Source: Paenirhizobium cremeum
GTDB taxonomy: Bacteria; Pseudomonadota; Alphaproteobacteria; Rhizobiales; Rhizobiaceae
Length of the DNA: 64,000 nt
Reading direction: 5' to 3'
Assembly: GCF_022884085.1 (NCBI RefSeq)
Contig: NZ_JAGGCS010000008.1
Span: forward strand, 186,001 to 250,000
Of the stretch, positions 35,807 to 42,856 are shown in pieces; the first letter of the stretch is position 1; the number at the start of each line of letters is the position of its first letter. Under the pieces are notes generated by a model. That model saw only the letters and a list, made by a program, of their open reading frames with translations. It was not told the DNA's origin and ran no database searches. The position numbers and the translations under genes were made by a program.

Positions 35807-36028
35807 AACCGCGTTACGGCTGAACGTTCCGCCCGCAAGGACTGAGGCCGGTTCCATCATCCTTTCCCAGACCATCGGGAAGGCATCCGAAAATCTCTGC
35901 CTTCACTCTCCCGAACCGCGGAAAATCATTCCCGTTTGCCTGCCATGCCGAGGCAATCTCGCCTCGTTCGGTCATCCCTTGACCTATATGTTTGTTTCAG
36001 CATCAACATTTCTATCGGGATTTACTGG

Positions 36029-37030
36029 ATGAAGCGCATTTTTTCGCTTTCGATCGTTGTGGCGGCGGTACTCGCAGGCGCTTCGGTCGGTCGGGCCGAG
36101 GACAAGATCCTCAACGCCTCCTACGACATTTCGCGTGAGCTGTTCGCGGCTGTGAACCAGGCTTTCGTTCCGAAGTACAAGGCCGATACCGGCAAGGATG
36201 TAACGGTCGATCAATCCCACGCAGGCTCGTCGAAACAGGCGCGCTCCATTCTCGAGGGACTTGAGGCGGACGTCGTCACTTTCAACCAGGTGATCGACGT
36301 CGAGACGCTTGCCAAGGGCGGGTTCGTTTCGGCCGATTGGCAGAAGAATTTTCCCAATAACGCCTCGCCCTATTATTCCTTCCCGTCCTTCCTCGTCAGG
36401 GCCGGCAATCCGAAGAACATCATGAACTGGGACGACCTTGTCCGGGACGACGTCAAGGTGATCTTCCCGAACCCGAAGACCTCCGGCAATGCGCGCTACA
36501 CCTATCTGGCGGCGACCGCATTTGCCAAGAAAGCCTATGGTGGCGACGAAGCCAAGGTGAAGGCGTTCGTTACCAAGCTCTTCGACAACGTTCCGGTCTT
36601 CGATACGGGCGGACGTGCCGCGACGACGACTTTCGTGGAGCGCAATGTCGGCGACGTGCTCGTGACATTCGAGGCCGAGACGCGCGGCATCGTTAAGGAA
36701 TTCGGCAAGGACAAGCTGGAAACCGTAACGCCGCCCACCAGCCTTCTGGCGGAGTTTCCGGTCGCGATCGTCGACAAGGTTGCCGATGCCCGTGGCACGC
36801 GCGACCTCGCCAAGGCCTATCTGGACTTTCTTTACACACCGGAAGGGCAGCGTATTCTCGCTCAGAATGGCAACCGTGTGAACGACCCTGCCGTCAGCGC
36901 CGAGTTCAAGAATCAGTTCCCGGCCGTGGAACTCCAGAAGGTCGAGGACGTATTCGGTTCCTGGAGTGACATCCAGAAAACGCATTTCGCCTCGGGCGGG
37001 CTGCTGGACGAGCTTTACGGTCAACGTTAA
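36029..37030 (+). CDS. cysP: Sulfate ABC transporter periplasmic binding protein
   Basis: A 333-residue sulfate/thiosulfate-binding protein (Sbp/CysP family). A Sec signal peptide (MKRIFSLSIVVAAVLAGASVGRAED) is cleaved after GRA. The mature start LNASYDISRELF, then HAGSSKQARSILEGLEADVVTFNQVIDV, and YYSFPSFLVRAGNPKNI-NWDDLV and FPNPKTSGNARYTYL are family signatures that bind sulfate by backbone and Ser contacts. I start at ATG 36029, as the open frame upstream is not protein-like. First gene of a cysPTWA operon. Confidence 0.93.
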   Translation: MKRIFSLSIVVAAVLAGASVGRAEDKILNASYDISRELFAAVNQAFVPKYKADTGKDVTVDQSHAGSSKQARSILEGLEADVVTFNQVIDVETLAKGGFVSADWQKNFPNNASPYYSFPSFLVRAGNPKNIMNWDDLVRDDVKVIFPNPKTSGNARYTYLAATAFAKKAYGGDEAKVKAFVTKLFDNVPVFDTGGRAATTTFVERNVGDVLVTFEAETRGIVKEFGKDKLETVTPPTSLLAEFPVAIVDKVADARGTRDLAKAYLDFLYTPEGQRILAQNGNRVNDPAVSAEFKNQFPAVELQKVEDVFGSWSDIQKTHFASGGLLDELYGQR

Positions 37031-37052
37031 GAACAAGCGCGGTTATCTGCCG

Positions 37053-37080
37053 GCCCGACGGCTTCGGCTGTCGGGCGATT
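37053..37080 (+). terminator. UUCG-capped hairpin between cysP and cysT
   Basis: GCCCGACGGC, loop TTCG, and GCTGTCGGGC form a 10-bp stem with one G-U pair and a very stable UUCG tetraloop, followed by GATTTATG. It sits 22 bases after the binding-protein stop and probably lowers expression of the membrane components relative to the binding protein. Confidence 0.7.
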
Positions 37081-37101
37081 TATGTTTGAAGAGGTTGCCG
37101 T

Positions 37102-37923
37102 TTGAAACGCCGTGTCCTGCCCGGATTTTCGCTCTCGCTCGGCGTGACCGTTTTCTATGTCGCGCTGATCGTCGTCCTGCCGCTGACGGCGCTCGTATTC
37201 AAGGCCGCAAGCCTCGGGCCCGCCGATTACTGGTCGATCATTTCCTCCGCGCGGGCCGTCGCGAGCTATCGCGTCACCGTTCTTTGCGCCTTGGCGGCCA
37301 CCGTTTTCAATCTGTTCTTCGGGCTGGCGCTGGCGTGGGTCTTGTCGCGCTACCGGTTTCCCGGTCGACGCCTTGTCGATGCCGTCGTCGACCTGCCGTT
37401 CGCCTTGCCGACGGCGGTCGCGGGTATTTCTCTGACGACCCTCTTTGCGCCGGGCGGCCTGTTCGGTCGTTTTCTCGATCCGCTCGGCATCCAGGTCGCC
37501 TACACGCCGCTCGGCATCATGATTGCCATGGCGTTCACCAGCCTTCCTTTCATCGTCCGTACCGTTCAGCCCGTTCTTGAAGAGATCGATCCTGCGCTGG
37601 AAGAGGCCGCCCAGTCGCTCGGTGGCTCGGATCGCGAAGTCTTCACCCGCGTTATCCTGCCGTTGCTGAAACCCGCGCTGCTCGCGGGTGTCTCTCTGGC
37701 CTTCGCCCGCAGTCTCGGCGAATTCGGTGCGATCATTTTCATCGCGGGCAACCAGCCATTCGAGACGGAGATCACGGCTCTGCTCATCTTCATCCGCCTC
37801 GAGGAGTATGACTATCAGGCGGCCGCGGCCATCGCCTCCGTGCTCCTCATCACTGCCTTCGCCATGCTTGCCGTCACGAACGCATTGCAAAATCGCGCAT
37901 TGCGCTACACGGAGCGGAGTTGA
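37102..37923 (+). CDS. cysT: Sulfate ABC transporter permease CysT
   Basis: A 273-residue permease starting with TTG or ATG-like context at 37102 (MKRRVLPGFSLSLG). It has six membrane segments, a VDLPFALPTAVAGISLTTLFAPGG region and the EAA loop EEAAQSLGGSDREVFTRVILPLLKPALLAG. GAIIFIAGNQPFETEI is typical of sulfate permeases. It forms the channel with CysW, whose ATG is three bases after this stop. Confidence 0.92.
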   Translation: MKRRVLPGFSLSLGVTVFYVALIVVLPLTALVFKAASLGPADYWSIISSARAVASYRVTVLCALAATVFNLFFGLALAWVLSRYRFPGRRLVDAVVDLPFALPTAVAGISLTTLFAPGGLFGRFLDPLGIQVAYTPLGIMIAMAFTSLPFIVRTVQPVLEEIDPALEEAAQSLGGSDREVFTRVILPLLKPALLAGVSLAFARSLGEFGAIIFIAGNQPFETEITALLIFIRLEEYDYQAAAAIASVLLITAFAMLAVTNALQNRALRYTERS

Positions 37924-37926
37924 GCC

Positions 37927-38811
37927 ATGCAAAACGCGAACGGACGCGCGCCGCGCGTCGGGGACACACCGCTGGTCCGCCGCAGTCTGATCGGTGGGGT
38001 CCTCCTGATCGGAGCATTGTTCATCCTTGCGCCTCTCGTGGTCATCGGCATCGAGGCTTTTTCGAAGGGAGCGGATGTCTATTGGGCGGCGGTCAGCCAT
38101 CCCGATACGCGCAGCGCCATTCTGATGACCGTCCTGACGGCCCTCGTCGCAGTGCCGTTGAATACGGTCTTCGGGATTTGCGCCGCGTGGGCGATCACCA
38201 AGTTCGATTTTCCCCTGCGCCGTCTCCTGATCGTCGTTATAGAGATTCCGTTCTCGATTTCGCCGATTGTCGCGGGTGTTTCCTATCTGTTCGTCTACGG
38301 TCTTCAGGGGCTGTTCGGCCCTCTTCTCCAGGACGCCGGGATAAAGGTGCTCTTCGCCTTGCCGGGCATCGTGCTGGCTTCGATGTTCGTCACGGCTCCC
38401 TTCGTGGCACGCGAACTCATTCCTCTCATGCAGGCGCAGGGCAGGGATCTCGAGGAAGCGGCCACATCGCTCGGCGCATCGGGGTTGCGGACGTTCCTGA
38501 AGGTGACACTCCCCAACATCAAATGGGCGCTGCTTTACGGCATCGTGCTCTGCAATGCGCGCGTGGTCGGCGAATTCGGTGCCGTTTCCGTCGTCTCTGG
38601 CAATATCCGCGGCCAGACCAATACGCTGCCGCTTCATATCGAATTGCTCTACCACGACTACCAGACGGCGGGTGCCTTTGCTGCGGCCTCCATTCTTGCC
38701 GTCATCGCAATCTTTACCATTATCGCAAAGGTGCTGCTGGAACGCCGCGGCGCCGGGCGCAAGAGGCGGCCGGTCGCCGCCGCTGAAACCGCCGGGGAAC
38801 AGACCGCATGA
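37927..38811 (+). CDS. cysW: Sulfate ABC transporter permease CysW
   Basis: A 294-residue permease. Membrane segment GGVLLIGALFILAPLVVIGIEAFSKG, then EIPFSISPIVAGVSYLFVYGLQGLFGP and the EAA loop EEAATSLGASGLRTFLKVTLPNIKWAL; GAVSVVSGNIRGQTNTLPLHIELLYHDY is the CysW signature. Its end overlaps the CysA start (ATGA). Confidence 0.93.
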   Translation: MQNANGRAPRVGDTPLVRRSLIGGVLLIGALFILAPLVVIGIEAFSKGADVYWAAVSHPDTRSAILMTVLTALVAVPLNTVFGICAAWAITKFDFPLRRLLIVVIEIPFSISPIVAGVSYLFVYGLQGLFGPLLQDAGIKVLFALPGIVLASMFVTAPFVARELIPLMQAQGRDLEEAATSLGASGLRTFLKVTLPNIKWALLYGIVLCNARVVGEFGAVSVVSGNIRGQTNTLPLHIELLYHDYQTAGAFAAASILAVIAIFTIIAKVLLERRGAGRKRRPVAAAETAGEQTA

Positions 38812-39851
38812 AAATTCGCCTCGACAACGTCGTAAAGACATTCGACACGTTTCGCGCCGTCCACGGCGTTTCCCTCGATATCGCCAGCGGAGAGCTGGTT
38901 GCCCTGCTGGGGCCATCCGGTTCCGGAAAGACTACCATCCTGCGCATGGTCGCCGGCCTTGAATTCGCAGATGGCGGCCAGATCTATTTCGGAGACCAGG
39001 ATGCAACCGAAATTCCCGTGCGCGAGCGCGGAGTGGGGTTTGTCTTTCAGCACTACGCTCTCTTCCCGCATATGACCGTCGCCGAAAACATCGCCTTCGG
39101 CATGACGACTGCACGCGCCGTCAAACGGAGCCGGGAGGAGATCGACGCTCGGGTGAAGGAGCTTCTGGGGCTTGTGCGCCTTGAAGGGCTGGGCGGCCGC
39201 TTCCCGGGCCAGATTTCGGGTGGCCAGCGCCAGCGGGTCGCTCTGGCCCGTGCGCTGGCCGTCGATCCAAAGGTGCTGCTTCTCGATGAACCCTTCGGTG
39301 CACTCGATGCGAAGGTGCGCCGGGACCTGCGCCGATGGCTGCGGGAGATCCACGACCAGCTCGGCATCACCACGCTTTTCGTCACCCACGATCAGGAAGA
39401 GGCGCTGGATCTTGCTGATCGCGTTGTCATTCTGAATGAAGGAAAAATCGTCCAGGCGGCCAGCCCTTCGGAAATTTGCCGCAATCCGGGCTCGGCTTTC
39501 GTCATGCGCTTCCTGGGAGACACGAATGTCCTGCGGACGGAAGTCGTCGGCGGACGTGCTCGTCTGGGCAAGGGGCAGATCGAGGCGGATGGCCTGGCGG
39601 ACGGACCGGCTGAGGTGTTTTTCCGTCCTACCGAGGCCGAATGGTCGGTCAACGGGGAGGGGGATATCGCCGTAACGGTAAACCGGGTCATGGATCGTCC
39701 CGGAGAACGCAACCTCCTTGTCACGGCAGAGTCCGGCGAGAGCTTCGAGATCCGGGTGCCTTCAACGACTGAAGTCGTATCAGGGGCTTCCGGATCGATC
39801 GGCATTCGCAACTACCGGATTTTTTCCCTGAACGCGCGCTCCGCAGCGTAA
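38808..39851 (+). CDS. cysA: Sulfate/thiosulfate ABC transporter ATPase CysA
   Basis: A 347-residue ATPase: Walker A LLGPSGSGKTTILRMVAG, Q-loop FVFQHYALFPHMTV, signature ISGGQRQRVALARALA, Walker B VLLLDEPFGALDAKVR, and FVTHDQEEALDLAD. The C-terminal TOBE-like domain carries VFFRPTEAEW, the CysA-type end. It completes the sulfate importer operon, which is usually under CysB or sulfur-starvation control; I do not see a clear site. Confidence 0.94.
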   Translation: MKIRLDNVVKTFDTFRAVHGVSLDIASGELVALLGPSGSGKTTILRMVAGLEFADGGQIYFGDQDATEIPVRERGVGFVFQHYALFPHMTVAENIAFGMTTARAVKRSREEIDARVKELLGLVRLEGLGGRFPGQISGGQRQRVALARALAVDPKVLLLDEPFGALDAKVRRDLRRWLREIHDQLGITTLFVTHDQEEALDLADRVVILNEGKIVQAASPSEICRNPGSAFVMRFLGDTNVLRTEVVGGRARLGKGQIEADGLADGPAEVFFRPTEAEWSVNGEGDIAVTVNRVMDRPGERNLLVTAESGESFEIRVPSTTEVVSGASGSIGIRNYRIFSLNARSAA

Positions 39852-39962
39852 GCTATCGACTACATAACCTCACCCACGAAGTACCGGTGCTATTCTATGG
39901 TGCGGGCCATGCAGCCACGACCTTCGCCGGGCTTGTTGCAAAGTCAGGATCAGCGCGCAGTT

Positions 39963-39982
39963 TGCCCCTAAACTGTGGGGCA
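39963..39982. terminator. Weak hairpin between cysA and kdgK ends
   Basis: TGCCCC, an 8-base loop, and GGGGCA form a 6-bp stem in the 139-bp convergent gap. No U-run; a candidate bidirectional terminator only. Confidence 0.35.
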
Positions 39983-39990
39983 CTTCGCGG

Positions 39991-40935
39991 TCAGGCCGAT
40001 GGCGGAACAACTGTCTCGCCTGTCGCTGCAAGGAGTGCATTCCGCGGGACGAGCGCGCCGTGATGTCCGATGACGGCGGCGGCGATCCGGGCTGCGGCGT
40101 GGGCTGCCGTCCGGGCGTCGCCGTCCTGAATGTAGTGGGCGAGAAAGGTGCCGTTGAAGCTGTCGCCGGCGCTTGTGGTGTCGACGATCTTTTCGACCCG
40201 GGCGGCAGGGATGAACTCCACGGGTTTACCCGCAAAGCCAAGAGTGATCCCGTTCGCGCCGTCCTTGACCACCACGCCGTCGGCGCCAAGCGCCCTGTAT
40301 CGGGCAATCGTCGCTTCCGGATCGGCGTCGCCGAAATGTGTGGCTTCGTCGTCGAAGCTCGGCATGACGAGGTTCGCGGCTGAAGCCCCTTCGGTGACGG
40401 TTTCCAGCATGGCGGTCTTGTCCTGCCAGAGATGGGGACGGATGTTCGGATCGAAGACCACGGTCTTGCCCTCCGCCCTTGCTGCCCGAAGCTCAGAGAT
40501 CAGGGTACCGGCGGCATTGAGGCTCAATATTGCGAGCGTGATGCCCGAGAAGAAGAGCACATCCGATTGTTCAATCGCGGCCCGCAGATGGTTCGGATCG
40601 TCCGCAAGGGTCTTCGCCGCGGATGCCGAGCGCCAATAGGAGAAGCTGCGTTCGCCATTATCGAGATGGATCATGTAGAGGCCGGGCGTGCGGCCGGTGA
40701 CGCGCCTTATAAAAGCGGTCTCGACACCGGTGCCTTCAATGAAGGACAGCATCTCCTCGGATATCTTGTCCGTTCCGACGGCGCTCAGATAGCTGACCAC
40801 CCAGTCATCGGGGGCCTCGAGACGGGCGTAATAGGCGGTGTTGAAGGTATCCCCCGCATATCCCTTGCTCAGAAGCCCTCCCTCCGCTTGGCGGAGTTCC
40901 ACCATGCATTCGCCGATCGATAGCATTCGCTTCAT
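39991..40935 (-). CDS. kdgK: 2-dehydro-3-deoxygluconokinase (PfkB family)
   Basis: A 314-residue sugar kinase. It starts MKRMLSIGECMVELRQAEGGLLSKGYAGDTFNTAYYARLEAP, which is the KdgK-type substrate region (GDTFNTAYY), and has the PfkB signature DTTSAGDSFNGTFLAHYI with catalytic Asp. It makes 2-keto-3-deoxy-6-phosphogluconate for the Entner-Doudoroff pathway. No sugar pathway genes flank it here; it stands between the sulfate operon and the toxin-antitoxin pair. Confidence 0.9.
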   Translation of the reverse strand: MKRMLSIGECMVELRQAEGGLLSKGYAGDTFNTAYYARLEAPDDWVVSYLSAVGTDKISEEMLSFIEGTGVETAFIRRVTGRTPGLYMIHLDNGERSFSYWRSASAAKTLADDPNHLRAAIEQSDVLFFSGITLAILSLNAAGTLISELRAARAEGKTVVFDPNIRPHLWQDKTAMLETVTEGASAANLVMPSFDDEATHFGDADPEATIARYRALGADGVVVKDGANGITLGFAGKPVEFIPAARVEKIVDTTSAGDSFNGTFLAHYIQDGDARTAAHAAARIAAAVIGHHGALVPRNALLAATGETVVPPSA

Positions 40936-40978
40936 ATTGCCGTCCTGTCGTATTTAGCTGTCCGCTTGGCCGTGCCTT

Positions 40979-41488
40979 CTATGGCAACCGGGAGAGCCTG
41001 TGTTCGTCATCGATAAGGTTCAGCCTGGAAGGTGCCTTATCGCCCCATTGCCACAGGACCAGATTGAAATCGTCGTCCGTTGCGCCTGGCGCGAAGCTGC
41101 GGACCAGCAGGGCATGATAGCCTGCGGCCGTCGCCTGCCTGGCGAATGCCTGCGTTCTTGCCTCGCCATGGGCTTTCATTTCGTCACGCCAGGTTGAAGC
41201 AGCCAAGGCCGCGGCATCCATTCCGAATGCCGCCAGTTCCGAGGCCTCGCGGCCGTCCAGAACCCTGTCGATCTCGGCGTCATAGGAAACGAGCGTGGTC
41301 GGCTGGAGATTGCCGACCTGGTTCGCTTCCCGCAATGCTGTCATGATGGAGAGCGATGCGTAGAGCGCCTGCATGCCTTTTGGATTGAAGCGTCCACCAT
41401 AGAGTTCCGCGCCGCGGCCTGACAGCGGTTCGCGGGCGTAGATCGGGTTGAGGGCGCGATAGAGCTTGCCGCTAAAGGATAACGGCAT
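40979..41488 (-). CDS. RES-domain toxin (NAD+-depleting family)
   Basis: A 169-residue RES protein. It shows KLYRALNP, ELYGGRFNPKGMQALYASLSIMTALREANQ and later DFNLVLWQWGDKAP; the conserved Arg, Tyr/Phe and Glu of RES toxins lie in the first two blocks. Characterised relatives (MbcT, ParT, Res) destroy NAD+ or ADP-ribosylate a target and are held inactive by the partner antitoxin. The ATG is two bases after the antitoxin stop. Length is normal for the family. Confidence 0.88.
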   Translation of the reverse strand: MPLSFSGKLYRALNPIYAREPLSGRGAELYGGRFNPKGMQALYASLSIMTALREANQVGNLQPTTLVSYDAEIDRVLDGREASELAAFGMDAAALAASTWRDEMKAHGEARTQAFARQATAAGYHALLVRSFAPGATDDDFNLVLWQWGDKAPSRLNLIDDEHRLSRLP

Positions 41489-41490
41489 GG

Positions 41491-41841
41491 TCAGGCGTGA
41501 ACGCCGGCATCGATCGCGTCGATATAGTCGAGTACGTCCTCGGCCCTGCCATTGCGCACAAGCTGCATGGCGGTCTGGCCGGAAAAACCAGGCAGAGGTT
41601 CGGAACGATACCAGGCATACGCCATCAGGGCGGAGCCGAAGCGCGGCTCGACCTTGTTGAGGATCTCGACCATCTCGCGAAGACGACGCTGCGTCCTGTC
41701 CGAACGCACACGATCCTTGCGCTGAACAGCATCCCTGCCCAGCCCTACGGTGCGGGCAACTTCCTCGCTTGTCGTCCGTAGCGTGTCGGCGATCTTCCGT
41801 GGTGCGAACATCCCGTTATCCGAATACTGTGCCAGCCCCAT
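41491..41841 (-). CDS. Xre/MbcA/ParS-type antitoxin
   Basis: A 116-residue antitoxin. The N-terminal half is an Xre-like HTH (KIADTLRTTSEEVARTVGLGRDAV) and the C-terminal half the toxin-binding domain (MVEILNKVEPRFGSALMAYAWYRSEPLPGFSGQTAMQLVRNGRAEDVLDYI, formerly DUF2384). It neutralises the RES toxin encoded two bases downstream and probably represses the operon through the palindrome at 41874-41893. Confidence 0.9.
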   Translation of the reverse strand: MGLAQYSDNGMFAPRKIADTLRTTSEEVARTVGLGRDAVQRKDRVRSDRTQRRLREMVEILNKVEPRFGSALMAYAWYRSEPLPGFSGQTAMQLVRNGRAEDVLDYIDAIDAGVHA

Positions 41842-41873
41842 GATATCGATCTCGACAGAATAAGCCTCTAATT

Positions 41874-41893
41874 TTGACGCAATATAGCGTCAA
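41874..41893 (-). promoter_or_regulatory. Operator/promoter of the RES toxin-antitoxin operon
   Basis: TTGACGC, a 6-base AATATA spacer, and GCGTCAA form a perfect 7-bp inverted repeat 33-52 bases upstream of the antitoxin ATG. On the minus strand the outer arm supplies a -35-like TTGACG, so binding of the antitoxin-toxin complex would cover the promoter. Confidence 0.65.
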
Positions 41894-41958
41894 GAAAAGA
41901 GTTGTTCAATAGTCGGGAAAAAATGGTGGGATTTCGTCGGAACGACGCGACCATTCGT

Positions 41959-42714
41959 TTACGCCGCGAAATCCGCCGTCAGGCGGTGGGTGGCGTCGAG
42001 CACGATGGTCAGTGCGGCGGCCCTGGCAAGAGGGACGGCGCCACAAAGACTGCCGGTCGTGATGATTTCTCCCGCAGCAAGCGAATTTTCCGGCCGGTCC
42101 GTCCGATTGGCCCAATCCGCGAGCCATGCAAGCACATCGCCTGCCGGATGTCTGGCTGCATCGGCAAAGATCACTTCGTCGCCCAGGGTGATTTCGAGTG
42201 GTGTGCCCGCCACTGCGTCAAGAGCGGAAAGCGGCAGCGTCGGCCCGAGCAGATAACCGGCATTGCCGAGACGATCGGCGAGGAAGAGCAGGTAGGGCGA
42301 TTTGCTGCCCTCGACGAGGCGGCTGTCCAGGACCTCCAGGCCGAGATGGACGCTGTCGACCGCTTTGACGATTTCATCCCGACTGTAACCCTCCGTGCGG
42401 GGCGGCAATGCGGTGGAGAGTCGTATGGCGATCTCCGCTTCGATGGCGACGCCCGCCCGCCATGGGAAGGTCGCAGCATCGGCGATATGGAGCGGAAGCA
42501 ATCGTCCCGTTACGGCAATGCCGTCAGGAGAACGGGCGACCTTGTAGCCCCCGGGTTCCGCCGGCGCATCCGCCGTGGTTATCGCCTGGACGGCAAAGGC
42601 CTCGGCGATCGTCGAAGGTGCAGGAAGACTGTCGGCAGGCATGCGCGCCTTGGCCTGTTTCAGCGCAGCAGCAAGAGCGGTCGGATCGAAGGAAATGGGG
42701 GACATGGTCATCAT
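41959..42714 (-). CDS. Hydratase of the 2-keto-4-pentenoate hydratase / oxalocrotonate decarboxylase family
   Basis: A 251-residue FAH-fold protein of the MhpD group. Markers: GYKVARSPDGIAV, FPWRAGVAIEAEIAIRLSTALPP with the metal-binding Glu pair, VDSVHLGLEVLDSRL and the C-terminal ITTGSLCGAVPLARAAALTIVL. Such enzymes hydrate 2-hydroxypentadienoate in aromatic ring breakdown, but no other ring-cleavage genes are near. Several ATGs (42714, 42711, 42705) are possible starts. It is downstream of the giant repeat gene, separated by a strong hairpin. Confidence 0.8.
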   Translation of the reverse strand: MMTMSPISFDPTALAAALKQAKARMPADSLPAPSTIAEAFAVQAITTADAPAEPGGYKVARSPDGIAVTGRLLPLHIADAATFPWRAGVAIEAEIAIRLSTALPPRTEGYSRDEIVKAVDSVHLGLEVLDSRLVEGSKSPYLLFLADRLGNAGYLLGPTLPLSALDAVAGTPLEITLGDEVIFADAARHPAGDVLAWLADWANRTDRPENSLAAGEIITTGSLCGAVPLARAAALTIVLDATHRLTADFAA

Positions 42715-42819
42715 CCGGAATTGAAGAGGGATATCAGGTAGCCCTTGAAGGCGGTGCTGTCGAGCCGTGCTGCATCAGCTTGTAGCGCCGCATCCCATTT
42801 TGCCGCTTCAATCTGGGTA

Positions 42820-42845
42820 CCCAGGCAGGGCGAACCCTGCCTGGG
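42820..42845 (-). terminator. Strong UUCG hairpin terminator after the giant repeat gene
   Basis: On the minus strand CCCAGGCAGGG, loop TTCG, and CCCTGCCTGGG form a perfect 11-bp stem with a UUCG tetraloop, 12 bases after the stop codon. There is no U-run, but this is the most stable hairpin I noticed in the window and marks the 3' end of the 6.9-kb gene. Confidence 0.8.
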
Positions 42846-42856
42846 ATCTGACGTAG

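Noticed and set aside
37027-38916. A minus-strand open frame of about 630 codons opposite cysT and cysW.
   Set aside because: Composition is dominated by Arg, Asp, Glu and Gly as in antisense frames of membrane-protein genes; no start signal and no family match.
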